Position numbers and translations under genes: made by a program
Virus record (IMG/VR): IMGVR_UViG_3300037245_004426
Coordinates: 1 to 33,808 of that record
DNA length: 33,808 bases
Reading direction: 5' to 3' (one strand)
Source: a virus
The notes under the pieces: generated by a model
Databases searched by the model: none
Told to the model about the DNA's origin: nothing
The model's input: the letters and a program-made list of their open reading frames with translations, nothing else
Shown here: positions 13,716 through 21,760 of the stretch, piece after piece
How the letters are laid out: the number at the start of each line of letters is the position of its first letter
Numbering within the stretch: position 1 is the first letter of the stretch

Positions 13716-15016
13716 GTGCTCCGACATTTAAAGAATTTGGTGAGATTATAGAAGAACCTTCTAAGGGTTCATTCAAGGAATTTGGAGAGATTGTTGAAGA
13801 AAAAAAACCTTCTAAGGCTGCTTCGATAGGTAGAGCAGGAGCCAAGGGTTTGCTTGAGGCAGCTATTGGAGTTCAAGATATTATACCCTTGGGAGCAAAA
13901 GGGCCTCTTTCGGCAGGAGAACAACTAAAGTCTTTAATGGGATTAATTGGAGAGCCAGAAGAGGGTCTCGCAGAACGTTTCACTGAAAGAACTGCAAAGA
14001 CACTTCCTTATCTGTTAGGTGGTCCTGGCGGAGTAGCTGGCAAGGTCGGCAGAGGATTACTTTCCTCAGCTCTTGGTCAAGCGACCGAAGAAGTAGGAGG
14101 GGGAGAGGTAGCTCAAACAGTAGCTGAAATGGTAGGACTGGGGCTTCCAGGTCTTGGAAAGAAAATCTCTCCTACAAAAGGACAGGCAAAAGGCGTAGAG
14201 ATGCTACGTAAACGTGGCATTACTGAAAAACAAATTGCCCCATTAATCCCAACAGAAAAAAAAGCCGCGGTATTGGGAAAAGTGGCAGCAAAAGGATTTA
14301 GAACTGCAAAGGCCGCTAAACAAACCAGAGAAGCCCTGGGGAATGTTTATTCTCAAATTTCAGAAGAAGGAGCTAAGCTTCCTATTTTATCTTCGGGAAG
14401 AACACAATCTCTTGAATCTGAATTAAGACAGAAACTCCAAAAGATGCCCAGTTCTGTGAGGAGAAGTATAGATGCTGATATGCAAGATCTTTTCTCTAAA
14501 CCGGTAAAGGCAAATGACATAATAAATTTCTGGCAAGACTTGAACTCTGAAATAAATTGGAAGAAAATTGGAGGAGGTAAGAACCGTCTTAATTCTCTTA
14601 AAGACTCGCTGAAAGAAGGAATCTCAGACATTAGCCCTGACTTAGCTGCTGACTTTGAATTAACCAACGATTTCTATTCTAAATTCAGCAAGATGTCTAG
14701 AAACCTTCAGCCCAAAGATCTAGATAGATTAATTGCTCTAGGTGAAATGGGAGCTGTACTGGGCGGTCTTTTAAAATTCGGCCCAAAAGTAGCACTTCCT
14801 GCGATAGGAACAGAAGCTGCCCGTAGAGTAGCATCAGAAATGCTCATTAATCCCAGGCTTCAAAATCTTACGAGACAAATGACGACAGCCGTGAAAAACA
14901 ATAAAGTAGCTATCGCCAAAAAAGTTCAAGAGAAGATGGAGGAAGAACTGAAAAAGAGTGGAATTGATCTATCACCCTCTAAAGCTCTCCCAGAGTCTCA
15001 AACAACCAATCCATAG
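13712..15016 (+). CDS. Ejection-type / internal virion protein with N-terminal FKEFGEI repeat (434 aa)
   Basis: The last of the three overlapping genes. Residues 5-12 and 20-27 repeat the unit FKEFGEI(I/V)EE twice in tandem, separated by PSKGS. The motif may bind a virion partner. A Gly/Ala/Leu-rich amphipathic region (about 45-150: ASIGRAGAKGLLEAAIG, GGPGGVAGKVGRGLLSSALG) looks membrane-active. The remainder is helical and basic. A hydrophobic segment (IALGEMGAVLGGLLKFGPKV) follows around residue 345. No catalytic motif is visible. Its 3' end overlaps the 30-residue membrane peptide gene encoded on the opposite strand (14979-15071). Confidence 0.65.
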   Translation: MSAPTFKEFGEIIEEPSKGSFKEFGEIVEEKKPSKAASIGRAGAKGLLEAAIGVQDIIPLGAKGPLSAGEQLKSLMGLIGEPEEGLAERFTERTAKTLPYLLGGPGGVAGKVGRGLLSSALGQATEEVGGGEVAQTVAEMVGLGLPGLGKKISPTKGQAKGVEMLRKRGITEKQIAPLIPTEKKAAVLGKVAAKGFRTAKAAKQTREALGNVYSQISEEGAKLPILSSGRTQSLESELRQKLQKMPSSVRRSIDADMQDLFSKPVKANDIINFWQDLNSEINWKKIGGGKNRLNSLKDSLKEGISDISPDLAADFELTNDFYSKFSKMSRNLQPKDLDRLIALGEMGAVLGGLLKFGPKVALPAIGTEAARRVASEMLINPRLQNLTRQMTTAVKNNKVAIAKKVQEKMEEELKKSGIDLSPSKALPESQTTNP

Positions 15017-15071
15017 CGACCCATCCAATAACCACGGCCGGTCCAATAAACAACCAAAACAAAATGCTCAT
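14979..15071 (-). CDS. Tiny membrane peptide (30 aa), antisense to ejection gene end
   Basis: ATG 15071 is preceded on the minus strand by a near-ideal AAGGAGG five bases upstream. The frame reads 30 codons to TAG 14979-14981. The peptide is almost entirely hydrophobic (MSILFWLFIGPAVVIGWVAM then DWLFETLGEL): one membrane span with an acidic C-terminal tail. It is the last gene of the minus-strand cassette starting at 15857. Its final 38 bp overlap the 3' end of the plus-strand ejection gene. Size and topology resemble small pinholin-like or toxin-like membrane peptides, but no family can be assigned. The strong ribosome site is the main support. Confidence 0.55.
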   Translation of the reverse strand: MSILFWLFIGPAVVIGWVAMDWLFETLGEL

Positions 15072-15092
15072 GACTTCCTCCTTCTCTGAGTA

Positions 15093-15281
15093 TTAATTTT
15101 CTTTAATTTTCTCGTGTTGTACATACACCACTTTGCTTGAAAACTCTAATCTATCTTCAATACGAGTAAGTCTTTTATCCACATTATGTACATCTTTTCT
15201 TATTCCATCGACTTTGATAGATAAATATAAAAATGCTCCTCCAAAAACCCCTAGAATTACAAAAACTTGTGTCCAATCCAT
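15093..15281 (-). CDS. Membrane-anchored coiled-coil mini-protein (62 aa)
   Basis: The start has a strong AAGGAGGAG site. Residues 5-22 (QVFVILGVFGGAFLYLSI) form one membrane span. Residues 25-50 are a heptad-like charged segment (IRKDVHNVDKRLTRIEDRLE), then a KVVYVQH motif. The N-terminus MDW.Q matches the neighbouring broken gene (15304-15513). The C-terminal 'RI..RLE.S.KVVYV.H' matches the 50-residue protein at 15515-15667, so the three are paralogs. Such N-in membrane/coiled-coil proteins include XhlA-like and spanin-like lysis accessories. A lysis or superinfection role is possible but unproven. Confidence 0.7.
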   Translation of the reverse strand: MDWTQVFVILGVFGGAFLYLSIKVDGIRKDVHNVDKRLTRIEDRLEFSSKVVYVQHEKIKEN

Positions 15282-15303
15282 TTTATGTCTCCTCCTTTTT
15301 TGT

Positions 15304-15513
15304 TTAAATTTCTTCCGATTTGTCTTTTTCTAGTTTAACTCCCTTCCACTGAGCTTCAATACTGCATAGCCGGCCATGAAAGTCTTTCATTTCTGTATTC
15401 ATAGCGGCGACTAAGTTTTCAACTCTCCTGGAATCAGCTCTAGATTCACTACGACTCTACAAGAAAAGAGTTACCGTAGGTCCTACGAGCGCTAAAATTT
15501 GATACCAATCCAT
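15304..15513 (-). pseudogene. Paralog of the membrane-coil protein interrupted by an in-frame amber codon
   Basis: From ATG 15513, behind GAGGAG, the frame reads MDWYQILALVGPTVTLFL and then TAG at 15459-15457. It resumes without frame change for 50 codons (SRSESRADSRRVENLVAAMN and so on, including EMKDFHGRLCSIE) to TAA 15304-15306. Undisturbed it would be a 69-residue protein: membrane span plus coiled coil. The amber lies exactly at the span/tail border. TAG is one step from TGG (Trp), a common residue at that border, so a point mutation is likely. Readthrough by a suppressor tRNA, or use of the short 18-residue membrane peptide by itself, is also possible. The codon is not reassigned in this genome, since several genes end in TAG. 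Confidence 0.65.
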
Positions 15514-15514
15514 T

Positions 15515-15667
15515 TCAATTCTCCTCGTTGTTTTTGTGTTTCACGTAGACTACTTTCTGGGAGTACTCAAGTCTAATATCAATCCGGTCAATCATTCTCT
15601 CCATCCTGCGTAGTCTTTCGCGGATCTCAGCTAGCTCTTTTTCGACTATATGGCAGCTGTCGCTCAT
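15515..15667 (-). CDS. Small coiled-coil protein without membrane span (50 aa)
   Basis: ATG 15667 follows AAGGAG on the minus strand. The stop at 15515 is one base before the next ATG at 15513, so the genes are coupled. The product is a charged helix (HIVEKELAEIRERLRRMERM) ending in RLEYSQKVVYVKHKNNEEN. That end is closely similar to the C-terminus of the 62-residue protein at 15093-15281. It lacks the membrane span of its paralogs and could act as a soluble partner that co-oligomerises through the coiled coil. No wider family is assigned. Confidence 0.6.
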   Translation of the reverse strand: MSDSCHIVEKELAEIRERLRRMERMIDRIDIRLEYSQKVVYVKHKNNEEN

Positions 15668-15668
15668 C

Positions 15669-15857
15669 TTATTTCTCCTTCTTTTCTATTTTAATCGTCT
15701 TGTCTTCTCCTCTCTCGATCTTTCGAACTTTATCAGTAAGAATTCTCTCTATGAAAGTTCTCATACTGAGATTGGAGAAGGCCCCATAGGCTTTAAGCTT
15801 TGCAACTAATTCTTCTCTAACAAGAATATTAAGCTGTTTGAATTTAGGTTCTTCCAT
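15669..15857 (-). CDS. Ribbon-helix-helix (CopG/ParG-like) DNA-binding protein (62 aa)
   Basis: ATG 15857 (MEEPKFKQLNILVREELVAK) is chosen because a strong promoter (15883-15910) places the transcript start about 19 nt upstream; an in-frame start at 15908 would lie above the -10 box. The protein reads as one beta-strand (KQLNILV), helix (REELVAKLKAYGA), turn and helix (SMRTFIERILTDKVRKIER), the layout of CopG/Arc/MetJ-type repressors. A charged Lys/Glu tail follows. Such dimers usually bind their own promoter, so it probably regulates the minus-strand cassette it leads. A plasmid-partition (ParG-like) role is an alternative. Confidence 0.7.
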   Translation of the reverse strand: MEEPKFKQLNILVREELVAKLKAYGAFSNLSMRTFIERILTDKVRKIERGEDKTIKIEKKEK

Positions 15858-15882
15858 ACGTTTATTCCTAGTTTTATAGGTG

Positions 15883-15910
15883 ATTATACCACAAACCCTT
15901 ATTCCCACAA
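15883..15910 (-). promoter_or_regulatory. Strong extended -10 promoter for the minus-strand cassette
   Basis: On the minus strand TTGTGG (15910-15905), a 16-nt spacer and a perfect TATAAT (15888-15883) preceded by TGG form an extended -10 promoter. Initiation near 15876 gives a 19-nt leader to ATG 15857. It fires against the late operon. Confidence 0.65.
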
Positions 15911-15970
15911 GAATTAAAATAATTTTCGTAGTAAATGGAAAGAAAGTAATAATAAAATTTAGAGGACAAA

Positions 15971-17914
15971 ATGGTTTCCAAGAAAAAAAATCGTGCTTAT
16001 GGATTAGGCAGCCCCCTTCAAGATGTATTTCCAGAACCAGTAAAGGCTCAAAGAGCTCCTACCACAAGTGATCTAGGTTACGAGATTGGTCAAATGTGGG
16101 TAGACCAAGTTTCGGGTCAAATTTATGGATTAGCTAGTGTAGCGTCTAATTCCGCAGTATGGTCAGTTTTAGGACCCGGAGCTTCAGATGTAGATACATT
16201 AACTGGAGATACAGGTGGAGCACTTTCTCCCACAGCCGGTAATATTAATATTCTTGGTGGCGATGGACTTAGTGTGGCCGGAGCTGGTAGTACGCTTACG
16301 ATTAATAGAGACGCAGAAGGTGGATATCCAATTACACCTTATGTTGTCGGAGCCTCTGGAGAAGCTGGCTATGCAACGGTTCAAGCAGCTATAGATGCAG
16401 CAACATCCGCAGGAGGAACTAATGTTATTTGGGTTCAACCTGGAACTTACACAGAAGATTTAAATATCACTTCCAGCATTACTTTCATGAGTATCGATGG
16501 TGTCGCAATTATTACTGGAATTCATACTCCACCTGCTTCAGGCGCAGTTACTTTTGATGGATTCGTTTTAATAAGTGCTACCCATATTATTAGTTCAGCA
16601 GCAGCTGGATCGACAACATTCAACATAAACAACTCTTTCATCATTGTCACGAATGGTTATGTATTTAACGTCCCCAATTGGACAGGTGAAATTCTCATGG
16701 ATAACTGCGGAGAAGCGAGCACTAATGATGGAGTGGTCAACAATGCAACTGGATCTTCAGATATCAAGTTTATTAATGTTGAAATGGGTGCGGGAACAGG
16801 TCAGACCATGCAGCTCAATGGTGGTGGCGGATTCCTCCGATTCGATACATGTAATGTGAATTGCCCTGTAAACTTAGCAGGTTCTGGAGACCTTATAATG
16901 CAAAACGGGGTGCGTTTTGGGGATACAGTTACCATCGGTGGTTCTTTAACTGGATATGCTATTCAAACAGCATGGAGAACTGGAGCTAACCAAGCGATCA
17001 CTTTCAATTCTAGTGGAGACTTTTCTATTTCTAGTGGAGAAGTTCAATCTACAAATGATCCAGCGATTGGTGGAACCGGTGCAGGAACCCTTACTCTCAC
17101 TTCAATTGCTTTCCCAGATAATGCTAATTTGGCAGCTACTCTTACCGTTGTAGGGGGAACTACCACCTCAGGAACTTTCAATACAAGTGATCAAACAGCG
17201 GGGCTTACTATTTCGGGAGATGATATTGATGCGGATGGATCAGCTACCGATATTTCTATTACAGTATCTCCAAAAGGAACAGGAGACTTTATTGTAGATG
17301 TTGGTGATATCCAAGACACTGCTGGTGATATCATTGCTACGAGATCTAGTGCAGGTGGAGATGTTACGTTAGAGGCCACGAACTCTGATAATACCAATGC
17401 TGCTTCACGAGGTGGTTTTGAAGCTGCCGTTGGTGGAACAAGTGCTGGAGATCCCTATGTCAACTTCCTTATTAGTGGGGGTCAAAGCTTCACAATGGGT
17501 ATTGATAATAGCTCTACCAATGATGACTTTGTAATTTCAGACAATGCAACTCTTGGAACTAATGATCGTCTAGTGATCGATGGGACAACTGGAGATACCA
17601 GCGTCACAGGAAACCTCCTTCTTCCAACGGCTGCTACTCAGCTTCAAGTAGAAGGTGGAGCTGTTACCGACTTTATTGGGCAGGCCACTCTTGTTCTAGG
17701 AACTGTAACAGTTGCCAACACTAACATTGCGGCAACAGATAAAATATTCCTTTCTAGAGAAGGGGTGGGAGCTTCCACCACACTTGGTGAGCTTGATGTT
17801 TCGATTAGTGCATCCACAAGTTTCACTATTACAGCATTGCAAACAGGAACACCCGGATCTACAGAGACAGGTGATCTTTCGATTGTGAACTACTTTATCG
17901 TAAGACAACTATAG
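15971..17914 (+). CDS. Tail spike/fibre with beta-helix domain (647 aa)
   Basis: It starts at ATG 15971 behind AGAGGAC. Residues 1-70 form a virion-attachment head (DLGYEIGQMWVDQVSGQIYG). Residues 75-110 form the linker module 'TLTGDTGGALSPTAGNINILGG' type, shared with the genes at 18635 and 21757. From about 118 (PITPYVVGASGEAGYATVQA, then VQPGTYTEDL) runs a pectin-lyase-like right-handed beta-helix to about residue 400. The C-terminal part has SPKGTGDFIVDVGD and TGDTSVTGNLLL repeats and a distinct tip (ITALQTGTPGSTETGDLSIV). It probably forms trimers that recognise the host surface. No obvious catalytic residues can be assigned from sequence alone. Confidence 0.8.
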   Translation: MVSKKKNRAYGLGSPLQDVFPEPVKAQRAPTTSDLGYEIGQMWVDQVSGQIYGLASVASNSAVWSVLGPGASDVDTLTGDTGGALSPTAGNINILGGDGLSVAGAGSTLTINRDAEGGYPITPYVVGASGEAGYATVQAAIDAATSAGGTNVIWVQPGTYTEDLNITSSITFMSIDGVAIITGIHTPPASGAVTFDGFVLISATHIISSAAAGSTTFNINNSFIIVTNGYVFNVPNWTGEILMDNCGEASTNDGVVNNATGSSDIKFINVEMGAGTGQTMQLNGGGGFLRFDTCNVNCPVNLAGSGDLIMQNGVRFGDTVTIGGSLTGYAIQTAWRTGANQAITFNSSGDFSISSGEVQSTNDPAIGGTGAGTLTLTSIAFPDNANLAATLTVVGGTTTSGTFNTSDQTAGLTISGDDIDADGSATDISITVSPKGTGDFIVDVGDIQDTAGDIIATRSSAGGDVTLEATNSDNTNAASRGGFEAAVGGTSAGDPYVNFLISGGQSFTMGIDNSSTNDDFVISDNATLGTNDRLVIDGTTGDTSVTGNLLLPTAATQLQVEGGAVTDFIGQATLVLGTVTVANTNIAATDKIFLSREGVGASTTLGELDVSISASTSFTITALQTGTPGSTETGDLSIVNYFIVRQL

Positions 17915-17927
17915 AAAAGAGAGAATA

Positions 17928-18287
17928 ATGACAACTGCTACAAAAATTAAAGCTAGTTTTTTAGAAGCTCTCGGCGATGATCATACAGGTGCAGGAGCGG
18001 CATATGCTGCTCTTGGCACTGCTACCACTAAGCCGGTAGAATCAATTATCATCACTACTACTTATAACAACTCTGTGTTTCTATCGGTAGATGGAAGTAC
18101 GGACCATATATTTGTTCCAGTAGACACTGCGGTAACCAATACGGCTCTTACCATTAATTTTAGCTCTTCCAAGCAAAACACAGGGCGTTTGGAACTTCCT
18201 CTTGGAACTCAATTTTATTTAAAACAAGGTCCTGATGGAGCTCCTACAGCGGGAGATCTTTACATCACCCTTATTTATGCAGGATAA
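17928..18287 (+). CDS. Small virion protein, paralog 1 of a tandem pair (119 aa)
   Basis: It starts behind AGAGAGAA 13 bases after the spike gene. The product is beta-rich. It shares with the next gene the pattern 'AYAALG...V..I.....N..V..S.DGSTDH......G.Q.YLK', so the two look like an old tandem duplication. Position between spike genes suggests a tail or head surface component. Such small beta-sandwich-like proteins occur in fibre regions of podoviruses. There is no enzymatic motif. Confidence 0.65.
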   Translation: MTTATKIKASFLEALGDDHTGAGAAYAALGTATTKPVESIIITTTYNNSVFLSVDGSTDHIFVPVDTAVTNTALTINFSSSKQNTGRLELPLGTQFYLKQGPDGAPTAGDLYITLIYAG

Positions 18288-18290
18288 TAC

Positions 18291-18635
18291 ATGGCATACG
18301 GAACACGAGTTTCTTTTGATGCAATACGAGAACTTGCCTTTGGATCGGTTACAGGAACCTATGCGGCTTTAGGTGTGCCCACTTCTGATCATGTAAGGCT
18401 TATTTCACTTCAGAATCAAACTAATGAACAGGTCTATATTTCCTTTGATGGAACTACTGATCATCTTCGTTTATCCTCTAATTCATTCAAACTTTTAGAC
18501 CTATCAGCAAATAAAGTAAGGGATGATGGCCTTTTTATTGCTTCAGGAACTCAAATATACGTCAAATATGTAGGAACTCTCGGCACCTCGGGAAGTGTTT
18601 GGGCTGAAGTGATGTCCGCGGAAGGAGGAAAATAA
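18291..18635 (+). CDS. Small virion protein, paralog 2 of a tandem pair (114 aa)
   Basis: It starts three bases after paralog 1 and ends with a TAA that overlaps the next gene's ATG by one base (TAATG). Shared elements with paralog 1 are YAALG, YISFDGTTDHLRL and SGTQIYVKY. It diverges at the N-terminus (VSFDAIRELAFGSVTG) and C-terminus. A heteromeric or alternative copy of the same virion part is likely. The AAGGAGG-like site for the following spike gene lies within its last codons. Confidence 0.65.
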   Translation: MAYGTRVSFDAIRELAFGSVTGTYAALGVPTSDHVRLISLQNQTNEQVYISFDGTTDHLRLSSNSFKLLDLSANKVRDDGLFIASGTQIYVKYVGTLGTSGSVWAEVMSAEGGK

Positions 18636-21600
18636 TGTCTCAACAAGGGCCCTTAACGGATCTTAGTTCTGCTGGAACCGATATAGAAACTCTTACCGGA
18701 GATACAGGAGGAGCTGTAGGACCAGATGGACTATTTAATATTGATATTCTGGGCGGTGACACAACAACTGTTACCGGAAATCCAGGGACGAGCACTCTTA
18801 CTGTAGATGCCTCTGTTTCGGGTTACCCAATCACACCCTATGTGGTGGGACCTTCAGGACAAGCAGGTTATACAACTATTCAAGATGCTCTGGATGCAGC
18901 GAATACCGCTGGAGGTGGGATAGTCGGAGTACAGCCAGGAACGTACACAGAAGATCTTACTCTTTATGATGCTACAGAAGTAGTTGGGTTTGGAGGCAAC
19001 TCTTCAGTTAATGGTGGAGGAACTTATGCCCCTATAGTCATAACAGGAACTCATACTCCTCCTTTAACGGGTTCATTTGTATTTAAAAACCTCACTTTAA
19101 CAAGCGCTGGGAGTGTTATCTTTTCTGCCTCGGCACTCGGGACTGCCACCATTAATGTTGAAGGGTGTATCATCGGAAACATTTCAGGATATTTATTTGA
19201 TTTAGATAATTGGGGCGGCGAATTTTCCCTAATAAACACTATTAATCCCGGATCAGGAAATAGAGGAATCAATAATACTTTCGGTTCAAATGTCTTTATT
19301 CTCCAAAGTGAATTAGGATCTTTCGGAGCACTTAGCTCAAACCTCGGAGGAACTCACAGATTTCAAAACGCCACGTGCAGGACTCCGATTGCTTTTTTAG
19401 ATGGATCTGATACTCTTTTTAATAATGGAGTTTTTTTATCGGGATTTACGACGGCCGGAGCTTGTGAAGTCAGTGTATATGAAAGTTTAATTCAGAACTC
19501 TTCTTCTAGTGCCATTACCCATGAATCTGATGATCCATTGATCGTGAGCAATTGCACTGTAGATTCCTCCACCAATCCAGCTATAGCAGGCTCAGGAATG
19601 GGGCAATTAAGTTTAACGGGAATTGAGTTCACATCAAACACTTCCTTATCAGCAACTTTAACTGTAGTTGGAGGCACTTCTTACTCGGCTATTTATAAGT
19701 CTGATTATACCGATCATGGAGTAATATTAGGTCAAGGCTCAACTACTGACATGGTGGCAACACCCGCGGGTACAGATGGTCAAGTTTTAATAGGAGCTAC
19801 AGGTGCCGATCCGGCTTTTGCAAGTCTAACTTCCACAGGAGAAACCCTTGCTTTTACGTCAGGAGCTAATTCTCTTAATATAGATTTTAGTGACAATGCT
19901 AAAACGACGGCAGTAAATGGATGGAATGGGTCTATAAAAGAATCAGCAGCTGTAACCGTTACTTCGGATGGAGCTACGATCACCTGCTCCGTAGAGCAAA
20001 GTGGCGGAGGCGATTTAACAGTTGTATTTTCAGATGGATTTTATGACTGGGATACTACGCCAGCAGATACAGTTACTTTAACCGCTGGAACCGATACAGC
20101 TCCCCAATTAAATTACGTATATTTTCTTCAGTCTACTAAAACGTTAACCGCAAGTACCACTAGTTTCCCTGCTACAGAATATGCTCCCATAGCGACCGTC
20201 CTTTGCCAAAGTGCCTCTTCTCTTCAAACTGAAGGTGCATATAAAATGAATGCTTGGGCGGATCATGTCACGGGATCAAATGACCAAGGGCACATTCCCG
20301 ATTTAAATTATTGGATTAGAAAACAAAATGCCACCTGGGAATCAGGTGTTTCTCAGACTTATACGATAACTCCTAATGGGGGAGTCCCCGACAATGTTCT
20401 TATCACCACAGCTATTGGATCTGTTCTACAACTTCACCCACACACTTTCCCTGCTTTTAGTGGAACTCCCGATTACTACGTGATTAATGATTCAGTCACT
20501 CCTTATACGATAACAACTGACTTGAACACTCTTCTTACCGACTCTACAGGGGCAAGTATGAGCGGAAGATATTTTTCTCTTGTCTTGTGGGGCGTTGTTA
20601 GTGAAGATACGACAGATTGCAAGTTATTCATAAACCTACCTTCCGGAAGCTATAATAACTCGGCAGGAGTTCTTAGGGATATCTCTGAATTCGCTAACTT
20701 TACTATTCCCGATGAATTTAAAGGAACAGGATTTCTTATTTCCCAGTGGAATTTGCGTCATCAAGCTGCTTCTGGGGGAAGATGGACTTCCCTCGAAGAA
20801 AAAGACTTGAGAGGACTAGCTCCTTCTATAACTCCAGGAGGAACCACAGGAACACCAACTGAATTTGATGACAGTACTTTCCGTATATTTGACAATGCTG
20901 ATGATACAAAAGAAATAGCCTTTGAAGCTTCCTCTATAACGACGGCTACTACACGCACCATTACAATGTCCGACTATGATTTAGATCTCTCTACAGTAGC
21001 TAATTCTGTTCCCACCGATGCCGGAACAGCGACCCCGGCAGCTGGAGTTCTTACTATTTCAGGAGGGACAAATATCAATACAAGTGGGGGGTCCTCAACT
21101 GCTACAGTTAATCTCGACGGAGATGTATTCGGACTCACTGACCTGACAGTAGATAACCTACAGATCAATGGAAATACTTTATCCAGTACCGATACAAATG
21201 GAGATGTGATTATAGCTCCCGATGGGTCAGGAGCTGTTTCAGTGTCAGCAGCTCCTATTGTTCCAACAACCGATCGAGCCGATTCTTTAGGTTCGGCTAC
21301 AAATTCATGGGATAATCTCTACGCAGATGGTGTCACTTTCGATGATGGCTCTAATGTAATGAGTGCTTATGAAGAAGGAACGTGGACACCGGCACTAACA
21401 TTTGGTGGTGGTTCTACAGGGATAACCTATACCACGCAACAAGGAACTTATACACGCATCGGAAACACTGTATTTTACACTCTTTTCCTTCAGATTTCTA
21501 ATAAAGGAAGCTCCACTGGGGCAGCTACTATTACTGGACTGCCGTTTACAGTCGGTTCTTCTAGTTTCACATCTACAGTTGGAGGATACGGCGCCATAAA

Positions 21601-21760
21601 TCTAACAGCTGGTTATACAACTGTTGGAATTAGAGCGAATACAGCTACAACGACTGCCGGGCTGGTGCAATCGGGAGATAATGTGGCATTCGCAACTATC
21701 ACGGACGCTGAATACAATAATTCAAGTCTTGTAACTACAACCGGGTTTTATATTGTATGA
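18635..21760 (+). CDS. Large modular tail spike/fibre (1041 aa)
   Basis: The longest gene here, coupled by TAATG. Module order: short linker with TLTGDTGGAVGPDGLFNIDI (residues 19-38); beta-helix from PITPYVVGPSGQAGYTTIQD (about 68) to about 350, parallel to the 15971 spike; TPAGTDGQVLIGATGADPAF linker; a middle domain (about 400-720) with GHIPDLNYWIRKQNATWESG; a fibre-type segment GFLISQWNLRHQA; and a C-terminal tip. The tip includes DSLGSATNSWDNLYADGVTF and 'YEEGTWTPALTFGGGSTGI', 'YTRIGNTVFYTLFLQISNKG'. That tip is duplicated in the next gene. It is expected to be a trimeric receptor-binding protein. Catalytic residues for a depolymerase are not identifiable by eye. Confidence 0.8.
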   Translation: MSQQGPLTDLSSAGTDIETLTGDTGGAVGPDGLFNIDILGGDTTTVTGNPGTSTLTVDASVSGYPITPYVVGPSGQAGYTTIQDALDAANTAGGGIVGVQPGTYTEDLTLYDATEVVGFGGNSSVNGGGTYAPIVITGTHTPPLTGSFVFKNLTLTSAGSVIFSASALGTATINVEGCIIGNISGYLFDLDNWGGEFSLINTINPGSGNRGINNTFGSNVFILQSELGSFGALSSNLGGTHRFQNATCRTPIAFLDGSDTLFNNGVFLSGFTTAGACEVSVYESLIQNSSSSAITHESDDPLIVSNCTVDSSTNPAIAGSGMGQLSLTGIEFTSNTSLSATLTVVGGTSYSAIYKSDYTDHGVILGQGSTTDMVATPAGTDGQVLIGATGADPAFASLTSTGETLAFTSGANSLNIDFSDNAKTTAVNGWNGSIKESAAVTVTSDGATITCSVEQSGGGDLTVVFSDGFYDWDTTPADTVTLTAGTDTAPQLNYVYFLQSTKTLTASTTSFPATEYAPIATVLCQSASSLQTEGAYKMNAWADHVTGSNDQGHIPDLNYWIRKQNATWESGVSQTYTITPNGGVPDNVLITTAIGSVLQLHPHTFPAFSGTPDYYVINDSVTPYTITTDLNTLLTDSTGASMSGRYFSLVLWGVVSEDTTDCKLFINLPSGSYNNSAGVLRDISEFANFTIPDEFKGTGFLISQWNLRHQAASGGRWTSLEEKDLRGLAPSITPGGTTGTPTEFDDSTFRIFDNADDTKEIAFEASSITTATTRTITMSDYDLDLSTVANSVPTDAGTATPAAGVLTISGGTNINTSGGSSTATVNLDGDVFGLTDLTVDNLQINGNTLSSTDTNGDVIIAPDGSGAVSVSAAPIVPTTDRADSLGSATNSWDNLYADGVTFDDGSNVMSAYEEGTWTPALTFGGGSTGITYTTQQGTYTRIGNTVFYTLFLQISNKGSSTGAATITGLPFTVGSSSFTSTVGGYGAINLTAGYTTVGIRANTATTTAGLVQSGDNVAFATITDAEYNNSSLVTTTGFYIV

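Noticed and set aside
15457-15459. Genome-wide reassignment of TAG to an amino acid.
   Set aside because: Several intact genes here end in TAG (for example at 109-111, 2936-2938, 15014-15016 and 17912-17914), and no suppressor tRNA is visible.
19051-21168. Several minus-strand open frames of 60-75 codons opposite the large spike gene.
   Set aside because: They are shadows of the Thr/Ser/Gly-rich plus-strand coding sequence, without ribosome sites or sensible composition.
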